This document shows, piece by piece, positions 1 to 5,301 of a stretch of DNA of 7,557 nucleotides. Under the pieces are notes generated by a model. The model was not told the origin of the DNA. It saw only the letters and a list, made by a program, of their open reading frames with translations, and did no database searches. Location: the NCBI GenBank assembly GCA_002793745.1, contig PFEE01000063.1:1-7557 (forward strand), in the 5' to 3' direction. Made by a program: the position numbers and the translations under genes. The DNA is from Candidatus Roizmanbacteria bacterium CG10_big_fil_rev_8_21_14_0_10_45_7. Its GTDB lineage: Bacteria; Patescibacteriota; Microgenomatia; UBA1406. Every line of letters starts with the position of its first letter. Position 1 is the first letter of the stretch.

Positions 1-288
1 CACATTAATGTTATCGCAGACGCGGCTTTTTCAAAGTCAAAGAAAACCAAAGATGCTTCTGCTGTTATGGCAGAGCTTATGGGAGAGCAGAGCAAAAAAA
101 CATTATTGGTCACTCCCCACAGCAGCGAGGCAAAGCGCATGTACGCCAACCTTACGAACGTTACGGTGACTGAAGTATCAGGTATGAACGCGTATATGTT
201 GCTGAACCACAACCAGATGGTACTGACACCAGCGGTTATTGAGGAAATGAAAGTACAGTTTAGCCCGAAAGAGGCACAGAAAGCCTAA
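1..288 (+). CDS. rplD: 50S ribosomal protein L4 (uL4), C-terminal part; 5' end outside window
   Basis: Frame 1 is open from the first base to the TAA at 286-288 and gives 95 residues of the C-terminal half of L4. The L4 pattern is visible: a Lys-rich stretch near residues 11-17 (SKSKKTK), a KTLLV strand near residues 50-54, a run aligning with the family's 'xxN...V.V....G.NxYxLL' segment (NVTVTEVSGMNAYMLLNH), and the terminal VLTPAVIEEM helix. L4 binds 23S rRNA, and its central loop, which is not in view, reaches the exit tunnel. In E. coli L4 also represses its own operon through the S10 leader; that leader would lie upstream and cannot be assessed. The gene is followed by rplW after one base. 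The true start is not visible, so total length is unknown. Identity rests on both sequence and position directly before rplW. Confidence 0.95.
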   Translation, partial: HINVIADAAFSKSKKTKDASAVMAELMGEQSKKTLLVTPHSSEAKRMYANLTNVTVTEVSGMNAYMLLNHNQMVLTPAVIEEMKVQFSPKEAQKA

Positions 289-289
289 T

Positions 290-568
290 ATGCATACACT
301 GAAAAAAGGGATTATTACTGAAAAAGCAATGCTCATCAATAACGTGTATGTATTTGAGGTTAATCCCAAAGCAACCAAACAGGAAATTGCCACGGCCATT
401 GAAGCAGCATACGGTGTAACCGTGGGCCCAGCCGGCGTACGTACTGCAGTGGTTAAAGGAAAAGTGAAGTCGGTAGGACGTAAGCGCATTCAAAAGAAGA
501 AACCGCTTAAGAAAAAAGCCTACGTTACCCTTATTAAGGGAGACATTGCTGACCTGAAGGTCAAATAG
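290..568 (+). CDS. rplW: 50S ribosomal protein L23 (uL23)
   Basis: This 92-residue protein has the L23 fold signature. IITEKAM at residues 8-14 matches the family's 'xxTEKs' start, VYVFEV at 19-24 and ATKQEIATAIE at 28-38 match the 'F.V...A.K.eIk.AvE' block, and KKKAYVTLIKGD at 74-85 matches the C-terminal strand. The basic loop (about 57-76) should contact 23S rRNA. L23 sits at the tunnel exit and is the docking site for trigger factor and SRP in studied bacteria. The start is one base after the rplD stop, in the context aatATG with no Shine-Dalgarno motif at normal distance. The N-terminus before TEK is short for the family, but no ATG lies further upstream in frame within the gap. Confidence 0.97.
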   Translation: MHTLKKGIITEKAMLINNVYVFEVNPKATKQEIATAIEAAYGVTVGPAGVRTAVVKGKVKSVGRKRIQKKKPLKKKAYVTLIKGDIADLKVK

Positions 569-598
569 AAAATTTGAATAACTATTTGAATACCAATC
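569..598 (+). repeat. Longest intergenic gap (30 nt) with a 9-bp direct repeat
   Basis: This AT-rich spacer between rplW and rplB is the only gap longer than 20 nt in the window. It holds two exact copies of ATTTGAATA at 572-580 and 584-592, starting 12 nt apart. There is no Shine-Dalgarno-like sequence before the rplB ATG at 599. The second copy contains the in-frame TGA (587-589) that closes the rplB frame upstream. The repeat may be chance in AT-rich sequence or remain from a small duplication; I see no inverted repeat or promoter. Confidence 0.6.
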
Positions 599-1351
599 AT
601 GAAACAAACGAGAATTAAAGCATTAACGCAGATAGTATCCAACCACGCGTCAAGAGATAGCGCAGGACGGGTAAGCGTTCGTGGCCGCGGCGGTCGATCG
701 AAACGGTATTACCGCATGATTGACTGGAAGCGCGACAAACGCGACATAACCGCGGTGGTACAGGGCATAGAATACGATCCAAACCGTACCTGTAACATTG
801 CCCTGTTGCGCTATCAAGACGGCGAATTGCGCTACATTTTGCACCCCCAGGGGTTGAATGCTGGAGACACGATTATGGCAGGGGCCTCAGCGCCCATTAA
901 AGTGGGTAATGCGATGCCGTTATCAGCCGTGCCAGTGGGTATTGCGGTTCATAATGTAGAATTGCTGGCAGGAAATGGCGGTATTTTAGGTCGCAGCGCG
1001 GGAAACGGATTAACTATTATCAGCAAAGAAGATGCTTATGTTATCGTGAAATTGCCCTCAGGAGAGCTTCGCAAGGTTCCATCTAGCTGTTATGCTACAA
1101 TTGGAGAGGTAGATAACGAAGGAAACAAGCATAAGATCATAGGAAATGCTGGTCGTAATCGTCATCGTGGTCGACGTCCAAAGAATCGTGGTGTGGTCAT
1201 GAGCCCTCGATCCCATCCACACGGTGGAGGTGAGGGACGCTCAGGTGAAGGTATGAATCCTAAAACGCCATGGGGTAAGCCGGCACGCGGGGTTAAGACC
1301 AGAAAGCGCAATTTGGCAAGCTCTAAGTTAATTATTAAACATCGAGCCTGA
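599..1351 (+). CDS. rplB: 50S ribosomal protein L2 (uL2), N-terminally short
   Basis: L2 helps bring the subunits together and supports the peptidyl-transferase region of 23S rRNA. The 250-residue product carries RVSVRGRGG at 24-32 (family 'RiTvRhrGGG'), [12 protein letters not shown] at 59-70, a [12 protein letters not shown] block at 79-90, SGELRKV at 154-160, and the hallmark HPHGGGEGR at 206-214 followed by [17 protein letters not shown] at 222-238. Two things are odd. The usual N-terminal segment with the 'KPTTPGRR' motif is absent, about 24 residues shorter than E. coli L2, and an in-frame TGA at 587-589 rules out an upstream start. The Asp normally just before HPH is Ser (SPRSHPHGG). 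The stop is TGA, and rpsS follows after one base. Identity is certain. Confidence 0.98.
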   Translation: MKQTRIKALTQIVSNHASRDSAGRVSVRGRGGRSKRYYRMIDWKRDKRDITAVVQGIEYDPNRTCNIALLRYQDGELRYILHPQGLNAGDTIMAGASAPIKVGNAMPLSAVPVGIAVHNVELLAGNGGILGRSAGNGLTIISKEDAYVIVKLPSGELRKVPSSCYATIGEVDNEGNKHKIIGNAGRNRHRGRRPKNRGVVMSPRSHPHGGGEGRSGEGMNPKTPWGKPARGVKTRKRNLASSKLIIKHRA

Positions 1352-1352
1352 T

Positions 1353-1637
1353 ATGTCACGTTCACTAAAAAAAGGTCCTTACATAGACCAAAAATTGCTG
1401 AAAAAGGTGGAAAAGCAACAGGCCGAGGGACGCAGGTCCCCTATTCAAACATGGGCCCGAGCAAGTCAAATTCCTCCGGAGTTTGTGGGACATACCTTTA
1501 CTGTTCATAACGGCAAAAAGTTTATCGAAGTATTTGTCAACGAGGCTATGGTGGGACACCGATTGGGTGAGTTCTCACCAACCCGCACCTTTAAGTCACA
1601 CGGTCGTATTACTAAACGAGTTCTTGAAAAGACATAA
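1353..1637 (+). CDS. rpsS: 30S ribosomal protein S19 (uS19)
   Basis: S19 lies in the head of the small subunit with S13 and contacts the A-site tRNA side and bridge region. The 94-residue protein starts [12 protein letters not shown], the standard bacterial S19 opening. It contains the conserved core from residue 40 to 83: [18 protein letters not shown] then [21 protein letters not shown] and KSHG. Length is normal for the family (about 90-95). The start follows the rplB TGA after one base, in the context gatATG with no Shine-Dalgarno site, so initiation probably depends on coupling or on local openness of the mRNA. No unusual residues were noticed. Confidence 0.98.
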   Translation: MSRSLKKGPYIDQKLLKKVEKQQAEGRRSPIQTWARASQIPPEFVGHTFTVHNGKKFIEVFVNEAMVGHRLGEFSPTRTFKSHGRITKRVLEKT

Positions 1638-1645
1638 CCTTACAT

Positions 1646-1972
1646 ATGGAAAAACGAGTCATTATTAAATACGTACGCATGTCAGAAAAAAAACTGCGTA
1701 TTTTGGCCGACAATTATGTTGGCAAGCGCGTTGATGAAGCAACGGCTATCATGGAGCTGGCAAACAGCAAAGGTGCAAAGCTGCTGAAAAAGGCAGTTGA
1801 TTCGTGTGCTGCCCTGTTTACCAAAGATGAGGTGCCGCATTTGAAAATAAAGGGATTAATTATTGACAAAGGTCCCCGTTTTAAACGTTGGAGACCGGGT
1901 GGCCGCGGCGTTGCAAAAAAATATGAACATAAAAGTGCTCACATACAAGTAGTGTTAGAACATGGGAAATAA
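1646..1972 (+). CDS. rplV: 50S ribosomal protein L22 (uL22)
   Basis: L22 binds all domains of 23S rRNA, and its long beta-hairpin lines the exit-tunnel constriction where macrolides bind nearby. The 108-residue product shows the family start (VRMSEKKLRILADNYVGKRVDEA, residues 10-32, read in pieces), the KLLKKAVDSCAA helix at 46-57, and LKIKGLIIDKGPRFKR at 66-81 leading into the hairpin. The hairpin is the same length as in E. coli, but its tip reads RPGGRGVAK where E. coli has MPRAKGRAD, so it is less bulky. It ends SAHIQVVLEHGK. The last 11 nt overlap the start of rpsC, which suggests translational coupling. The 8-nt gap before it (ccttacat) has no Shine-Dalgarno motif. Confidence 0.98.
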   Translation: MEKRVIIKYVRMSEKKLRILADNYVGKRVDEATAIMELANSKGAKLLKKAVDSCAALFTKDEVPHLKIKGLIIDKGPRFKRWRPGGRGVAKKYEHKSAHIQVVLEHGK

Positions 1973-2615
1973 AGTAAATCCAAACGGATATCGATTAGGC
2001 ATACTCCACACGTGGAGTAGCCGTTGGTTTGCGCCCGACAAACATCAGTACCGCAAGTATTTGTTTGAAGATGTGCAAATTAGAACCATGCTGCGTGAAC
2101 GGTTTATGAATGCCGGATTGGTCAGCATTGAGATTGAGCGCAGTTTGTCAGGTATGCGCATTGTCATGAGTGCGGTGCGTCCCGGCATTATCATTGGCCG
2201 CGGTGGAAAAGGGCTGGAGGATTTGCGCAAGGTTATCTTGACTCTGCTCAAAGTGCCGGTCGCTGAACAAAGCAAATATACGTTGGATCTTAAAATTGAA
2301 CAGTTTAAGAAACCTTTTCTTAGCGCGCGCTACACCGCAGATTATATTGCTGAGCGCATTATCAAGAATTTTTCACATCGTAATTTGGCTCACAACACGA
2401 TGGATCGCGTTATGGAAAGCGGAGCAAAAGGGGTCAAGGTTATGTATTCGGGACGCATTAGAGGCGCAAGCATAGCGCGGCGAGAAAAATATCAGCTGGG
2501 TACCGTGCCGCTGTCTTCGATACGTGAAGATGTTGATTTTGCGCATACGCCCGCCCTTACTCGTAATGGGTATGTCGGTGTAAAAGTTTGGATTTGTAGA
2601 ACCGCTACTACCTAA
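1962..2615 (+). CDS. rpsC: 30S ribosomal protein S3 (uS3)
   Basis: S3 forms part of the mRNA entry channel with S4 and S5. The 217-residue product begins MGNKVNPNGYRLG, the canonical S3 opening, which fixes the start inside rplV. A type-2 KH domain covers about residues 38-108, with the GxxG loop GRGG at 79-82 in IIIGRGGKGLEDLRK. The C-terminal domain has GAKGVKVMYSGRIRGASIARRE in pieces from 154, and VGVKVWI at 205-211. There is no C-terminal extension as in E. coli (233 aa). In an ungapped alignment with E. coli, the helicase residues Arg131, Arg132 and Lys135 correspond to Arg140, Asn141 and His144, a loss of two positive charges. It is followed by rplP after two bases. Confidence 0.98.
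   Translation: MGNKVNPNGYRLGILHTWSSRWFAPDKHQYRKYLFEDVQIRTMLRERFMNAGLVSIEIERSLSGMRIVMSAVRPGIIIGRGGKGLEDLRKVILTLLKVPVAEQSKYTLDLKIEQFKKPFLSARYTADYIAERIIKNFSHRNLAHNTMDRVMESGAKGVKVMYSGRIRGASIARREKYQLGTVPLSSIREDVDFAHTPALTRNGYVGVKVWICRTATT
2002..2019 (+). repeat. 8-bp inverted repeat inside the 5' end of rpsC
   Basis: TACTCCAC (2002-2009) and GTGGAGTA (2012-2019) are exact reverse complements separated by two bases, so the RNA could form a seven-pair hairpin with a CACG loop. It lies 40 nt after the rpsC ATG and encodes residues 14-20 (part of I-L-H-T-W-S-S). No T tract follows, so it is not a terminator. A role in translation of rpsC is possible but only inferred. Confidence 0.5.
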
Positions 2616-2617
2616 AT

Positions 2618-3034
2618 ATGTTACTTGCACCACGAAGAACTAAGTATCGAAAACAGTTCAGGGGCGTATTTCGCCGTATTGCTATTAAGGGTAATAACTT
2701 GAACTATGGTAAGTTTGGTTTGAAAACGCTTGAGTCATATTGGATAACCGATCGCCATCTTGAGGCGGTTCGTGTGGTGCTGGCACGGGAAACAAGAAAA
2801 ATCGGGCGGTATTGGATACGCATTTTTCCGCACAAGCCATTTACGAAGAAACCGCCGGAAGTAACCATGGGTGTAGGAAAAGGCGACGTATCACACTATG
2901 TGAGCTCAGTCGTAGCCGGAACCGTGATGTTTGAGCTCGATGGGGTTACGACGGAGGAAGCAAAAAGAATCTTTAAAAAAGTTACTTCAAAATTACCAGT
3001 TCCAACGAAGGTGATCGCGCGCGACCATGAGTAA
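2618..3034 (+). CDS. rplP: 50S ribosomal protein L16 (uL16)
   Basis: L16 organises the A-site tRNA region and sits close to the peptidyl-transferase centre. The 138-residue product opens MLLAPRRTKYRKQFRG, aligning with the family's 'MLxPKRtKyRK.hrG'. It has FGLK at 33-36, ITDRHLEAVRVVLAR at 43-57, WIRIFPHKPFTKKPPE at 66-81, MGVGKGDV at 84-91 and a C-terminal LDGVTTEEAKRIFKK block at 107-121. Length is typical. Thr83 stands where E. coli has Arg81, the loop residue hydroxylated by YcfD (RoxA) in E. coli, and the usual 'RMGKGKG' reads TMGVGKG. The 3' end overlaps rpmC by 8 nt. The start has context aaatATG without a Shine-Dalgarno site. Confidence 0.98.
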   Translation: MLLAPRRTKYRKQFRGVFRRIAIKGNNLNYGKFGLKTLESYWITDRHLEAVRVVLARETRKIGRYWIRIFPHKPFTKKPPEVTMGVGKGDVSHYVSSVVAGTVMFELDGVTTEEAKRIFKKVTSKLPVPTKVIARDHE

Positions 3035-3248
3035 AAAAAATATTGCAACGGCAGCAGATTTGCGCAAAAAAAGCGATACTGAGTTGGCAAAACTACTGGC
3101 TGAAACACAGCTAGCGTGTGAGAAGGATATATTGGCTATGGCATTAAAAAAAGGAAAACAAACACATCTCGCAAGCCAGAAGCGTCGTTTGATTGCACGT
3201 TTGCAGACCGTGATAGCAGAAAAACAGTTTATACAAAACAATGGCTAA
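3027..3248 (+). CDS. rpmC: 50S ribosomal protein L29 (uL29)
   Basis: L29 is a small two-helix protein beside L23 at the tunnel exit. The 73-residue product has the family pattern: ADLRKKSDTELAKLLAETQ at 10-28 for the first helix, then QKRRLIARLQTVIAEK at 51-66, matching 'vRr.IARi.Tvl.e'. The N-terminal seven residues (MSKKNIA) are slightly longer than in many L29 proteins. The start lies inside rplP (8-nt overlap) and the end overlaps rpsQ by 8 nt, so it is probably translated by coupled or re-initiating ribosomes. Just before the ATG, where a Shine-Dalgarno site would be, lies the palindrome TCGCGCGCGA (3015-3024) instead. A run of eight A residues follows at 3033-3040. Confidence 0.96.
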   Translation: MSKKNIATAADLRKKSDTELAKLLAETQLACEKDILAMALKKGKQTHLASQKRRLIARLQTVIAEKQFIQNNG

Positions 3249-3480
3249 AAAATTGAATGGAATAGTGGTATCAACTAATATGAAAAAAACAGCTGTGGTT
3301 CGTGTTGAGGAACAAACGCGCCATCCGCTGTATAAGAAGGTTATTAAAAGTCATGAGCGGTTTTTGGCCCATATCGACCGCATTGAAGTAGCGGTAGGCG
3401 ATCAGGTAGAGATGACCGAAACACGACCGATTTCAAAAAACAAGCATTTTGTCATTACCAATAAATTGAACAAAGCATAA
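3241..3480 (+). CDS. rpsQ: 30S ribosomal protein S17 (uS17)
   Basis: S17 is an OB-fold primary binding protein in the body of the 30S subunit. The 79-residue product begins MAKKLNGIVVSTNMKKTAVV, the standard start, and contains HPLYKKVIKSHERFLAH at 28-44 and the family signature GDQVEMTETRPISKNKHF at 53-70. Length is normal (about 80-85). The start overlaps the rpmC end by 8 nt, and no Shine-Dalgarno motif is seen in the upstream AT-rich sequence. It is followed by rplN after three bases (acc), which marks the usual boundary between S10- and spc-type gene sets. No promoter is visible at that boundary. Confidence 0.98.
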   Translation: MAKKLNGIVVSTNMKKTAVVRVEEQTRHPLYKKVIKSHERFLAHIDRIEVAVGDQVEMTETRPISKNKHFVITNKLNKA

Positions 3481-3483
3481 ACC

Positions 3484-3855
3484 ATGTTACAGCTGCGATC
3501 AATGATAACCGTTGCCGACAATACGGGGGCAAAAGTTGCCCAGTTAATTGGCATACCCGGAAAAGGCAATATTAAAAAAGCCGGCGTTGGTATGATCGTG
3601 ACGGTTGTGGTTAAAAAAGCGGATGCACAAGGGTCTATGAAAAAAGGTGATGTGTCACGCGCTGTTATTGTTCGCACTCGCAAAGAGTTTAGGCGCAAAG
3701 ACGGTTCGTATATACGGTTTGACGATAATGCCTGCATTATGCTTGAGGCACAAACTGAAGCGCCCAAAGGTTCACGGGTGTTTGGACCCATTAGCCGTGA
3801 AGTTCGTACAGCGGGATTTGCCAAAATTGCCAGTTTAGCAACAGAAATTTATTAA
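3484..3855 (+). CDS. rplN: 50S ribosomal protein L14 (uL14)
   Basis: L14 contacts 23S rRNA and forms an intersubunit bridge; it is also the target of the silencing factor RsfS in bacteria. The 123-residue product matches the family end to end: MLQLRSMITVADNTGAK at 1-17, KKGDVSRAVIVRTRKEFRR at 53-71, DGSYIRFDDNACIM at 73-86, and VFGPISREVR at 99-108 before KIASLATEIY. Length is the usual 122-123. In E. coli this is the first gene of the spc operon, but here only three bases separate it from rpsQ, so it is likely read as part of the same transcript. It ends with tandem stops TAA-TAG (3853-3858); the TAG is part of the rplX ribosome binding region. Confidence 0.98.
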   Translation: MLQLRSMITVADNTGAKVAQLIGIPGKGNIKKAGVGMIVTVVVKKADAQGSMKKGDVSRAVIVRTRKEFRRKDGSYIRFDDNACIMLEAQTEAPKGSRVFGPISREVRTAGFAKIASLATEIY

Positions 3856-3856
3856 T

Positions 3857-3862
3857 AGGAGG
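3857..3862 (+). promoter_or_regulatory. Shine-Dalgarno site of rplX
   Basis: AGGAGG lies four bases before the rplX ATG. It is the only full-strength Shine-Dalgarno site at a workable distance in front of a start codon in the window, and the 11-nt gap between rplN and rplX is just long enough to hold it. It shows that this organism's 16S rRNA probably keeps an anti-Shine-Dalgarno tail even though most genes here lack the motif. Confidence 0.85.
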
Positions 3863-3866
3863 ACAT

Positions 3867-4175
3867 ATGAAACTACGCAAAGGCGATACAGTACAAGTAT
3901 TAATCGGTAAAGACAAAAAAAAGCAGGGTGTGATAGAGCGCACCTATGCCAATAGCAACCGGATACTGGTAAAGGATATTAATAAGGTAAAGAAGCACAT
4001 GCGCAAGTCTGAGTCGATGCCGCAGGGAGGTATTATTGAGGTAAACCGCCCGCTGTCAGTGGGCAAAGTTATGCTCGTGTGCCCCTCATGCAAAAAGGCA
4101 ACGCGCGTGGGGATCGAAGTCGGGAAAGACGGTAAAAAACGTCGCATCTGTAAACAGTGTTCTAAACCATTATGA
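3867..4175 (+). CDS. rplX: 50S ribosomal protein L24 (uL24) with a four-cysteine zinc-ribbon-like C-terminus
   Basis: L24 is an early assembly protein that helps start 50S folding and lies near the tunnel exit. The 102-residue product has an N-terminal KOW motif (KLRKGDTVQVLIGKDKKKQGVI in pieces, about residues 2-23), followed by MPQGGIIEVNRPLSVGKVML at 51-70. The C-terminal part holds two CxxC pairs (Cys72/Cys75 and Cys95/Cys98), as in many bacterial L24 proteins but not in E. coli, and could bind one zinc ion. It has the best ribosome binding site of the window. The TGA stop overlaps the rplE start in an ATGA junction, a typical coupling arrangement. Confidence 0.97.
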   Translation: MKLRKGDTVQVLIGKDKKKQGVIERTYANSNRILVKDINKVKKHMRKSESMPQGGIIEVNRPLSVGKVMLVCPSCKKATRVGIEVGKDGKKRRICKQCSKPL

Positions 4176-4732
4176 TACACACAGAAGAATATAAACAGGT
4201 TGTTGAAGGACTCAAAAAAGAGTTTGGTTATAAAAATGTACACCAGGTACCAAAGCTTTTAAAAATAGTGGTTGGTATGTCGGTGACTGAAGCTCTTAAG
4301 GACAAAGGCGTGCTTGAAAAGGTGGCAAAGCAGCTGGAAATTATAACCGGGCAAAAGCCTCTTATTACCAAAGCGCGGGTCTCAATTTCTACCTTTAAAT
4401 TACGAAAAGGAGCACCGATTGGCTTGAAAGTAACGCTACGGGGCGCCAGAATGTTTGATTTCTGGACAAAACTTGTTAGAATTGTACTCCCGCGTATGCG
4501 TGATTTCCGCGGTATTGATCCGAAAGGATTCGATGGCCAGGGAAACCTTAACATAGGATTTAAGGAACAGGGTATATTTGCTGATCTTGAATATGATGCT
4601 ATAGATAAGGTGCGCGGACTTGAAGTAACGATTGTAACAACCGCAGGTACGAATGAAGAGGCACATCGGTTTATGGAGCGATTGGGTATGCCGTTTATAG
4701 GTTCAATAGAAAAACATGGCAAAAACAAGTGA
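4172..4732 (+). CDS. rplE: 50S ribosomal protein L5 (uL5)
   Basis: L5 binds 5S rRNA together with L18 and contacts the P-site tRNA region in the central protuberance. The 186-residue product shows [15 protein letters not shown] at 55-69, [20 protein letters not shown] at 72-91 (one residue block of the family signature), [19 protein letters not shown] at 107-125, KEQGIF at 131-136, and [14 protein letters not shown] at 145-158, then MPFIG at 173-177. Length is normal (about 180). The usual motif 'NMGVGEA' near residue 35 reads GMSVTEA, a change at three very conserved positions. The start overlaps rplX (ATGA), and the last 17 nt overlap rpsN. I saw no obvious copy of the S8 target helix at the start. 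Confidence 0.98.
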   Translation: MIHTEEYKQVVEGLKKEFGYKNVHQVPKLLKIVVGMSVTEALKDKGVLEKVAKQLEIITGQKPLITKARVSISTFKLRKGAPIGLKVTLRGARMFDFWTKLVRIVLPRMRDFRGIDPKGFDGQGNLNIGFKEQGIFADLEYDAIDKVRGLEVTIVTTAGTNEEAHRFMERLGMPFIGSIEKHGKNK

Positions 4733-4901
4733 TGTCGTTAAATTTTTGAAGAAACAGAAGTATCCGGTTCGTATGGTAAACCGCTGTAGTTTATGTGGAC
4801 GCAGCCGTGCGTATATCCGTCGCTTTGGTATGTGCCGCATTTGTTTTAGACGAGAAGCATTAGCCGGAAATATTCCCGGTATTGTAAAAGCATCATGGTA
4901 A
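4716..4901 (+). CDS. rpsN: 30S ribosomal protein S14, zinc-binding type (uS14, type Z)
   Basis: S14 sits in the head of the 30S subunit beside S3 and S10. The 61-residue product is the short, zinc-containing form: two CxxC pairs at Cys24/Cys27 and Cys40/Cys43 surround [12 protein letters not shown], and the end reads IPGIVKASW, the family's standard finish. The opening [12 protein letters not shown] matches the usual 'MAKKS...' and supports the start at 4716, which gives a 17-nt overlap with rplE. A second ATG at 4732 overlaps the rplE stop (TGATG) but is in another frame. The 3' end overlaps rpsH by 7 nt. Dependence on zinc is inferred from the four cysteines. Confidence 0.98.
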   Translation: MAKTSDVVKFLKKQKYPVRMVNRCSLCGRSRAYIRRFGMCRICFRREALAGNIPGIVKASW

Positions 4902-5293
4902 CCACACGTATTATCAGCGATCCCGTAGGGGACATGTTGATCCGCATGAAGAATGCGTCTATGGGAGGAATTGGGCAATTTGAAGTTTCTGCGTCACACG
5001 AGCGTGAGCGGGTGCTCTCTGTGTTGCAAAAAAAGGGACTCATCAGCAGGGTCGAAAAAGCAAAATCCGGCAACTTCGATGTATTATTGGTAACTCTTGC
5101 TGACCCCAATCGCGTTATTGAAATAAAGCGAATCAGTAAACCGGGCCGTAGACTGTATATTAAGCATAATGAACTATATTCGGTTAAAGGCGGAAGAGGT
5201 TTTTTGCTGTTAAGTACGTCCAAAGGGGTATTGACCGAATCCCAAGCACAAAAGATGGGTGTGGGCGGCGAGTTAATTGCTGAATTAGTATAA
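4895..5293 (+). CDS. rpsH: 30S ribosomal protein S8 (uS8)
   Basis: S8 binds the central domain of 16S rRNA and is the translational repressor of the spc operon in E. coli. The 132-residue product begins with [16 protein letters not shown] at 7-22, the conserved N-terminal helix, and has [14 protein letters not shown] at 77-90 and the family signature [15 protein letters not shown] at 104-118, ending [10 protein letters not shown]. Length is typical (about 130). The ATG overlaps the rpsN end by 7 nt, and there is no Shine-Dalgarno site. Whether S8 regulates this operon cannot be judged, since no target structure is evident by eye. An 8-nt gap precedes rplF. Confidence 0.98.
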   Translation: MVTTRIISDPVGDMLIRMKNASMGGIGQFEVSASHERERVLSVLQKKGLISRVEKAKSGNFDVLLVTLADPNRVIEIKRISKPGRRLYIKHNELYSVKGGRGFLLLSTSKGVLTESQAQKMGVGGELIAELV

Positions 5294-5295
5294 GG
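5291..5295 (+). promoter_or_regulatory. Weak Shine-Dalgarno-like site of rplF
   Basis: TAAGG overlaps the rpsH stop codon (TAA, 5291-5293) and ends six bases before the rplF ATG. It matches the first five bases of the consensus TAAGGAGG only, so it is a partial site; the next bases are GCG. Confidence 0.45.
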
Positions 5296-5301
5296 GCGAA
5301 T

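Noticed and set aside
1349..1351. Possible recoding of UGA (as glycine in Gracilibacteria/Absconditabacteria)
   Set aside because: TGA ends rplB, rplX and rplE exactly where the families end, and no in-frame TGA occurs inside a gene, so it is a normal stop.
3915..3923. A AAA AAG slippery heptamer in rplX, similar to the dnaX frameshift site
   Set aside because: The run encodes the Lys-Lys-Lys of L24, no upstream Shine-Dalgarno stimulator or downstream stem is evident, and L24 reads through at full length; poly-A runs are frequent in these Lys-rich genes.
4160..4200. Possible S8 repressor target at the rplX-rplE junction, as in E. coli
   Set aside because: I could not find a helix resembling the 16S rRNA S8 site by eye; without folding there is no support.
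4228..4728. 166-codon open frame on the minus strand across rplE
   Set aside because: It is the antisense of rplE, has no recognisable domain or ribosome binding site, and rplE is unmistakable on the plus strand.
4732..4734. TGATG stop-start junction at the end of rplE
   Set aside because: The ATG is not in the rpsN frame; the canonical MAKTS opening places the rpsN start at 4716.
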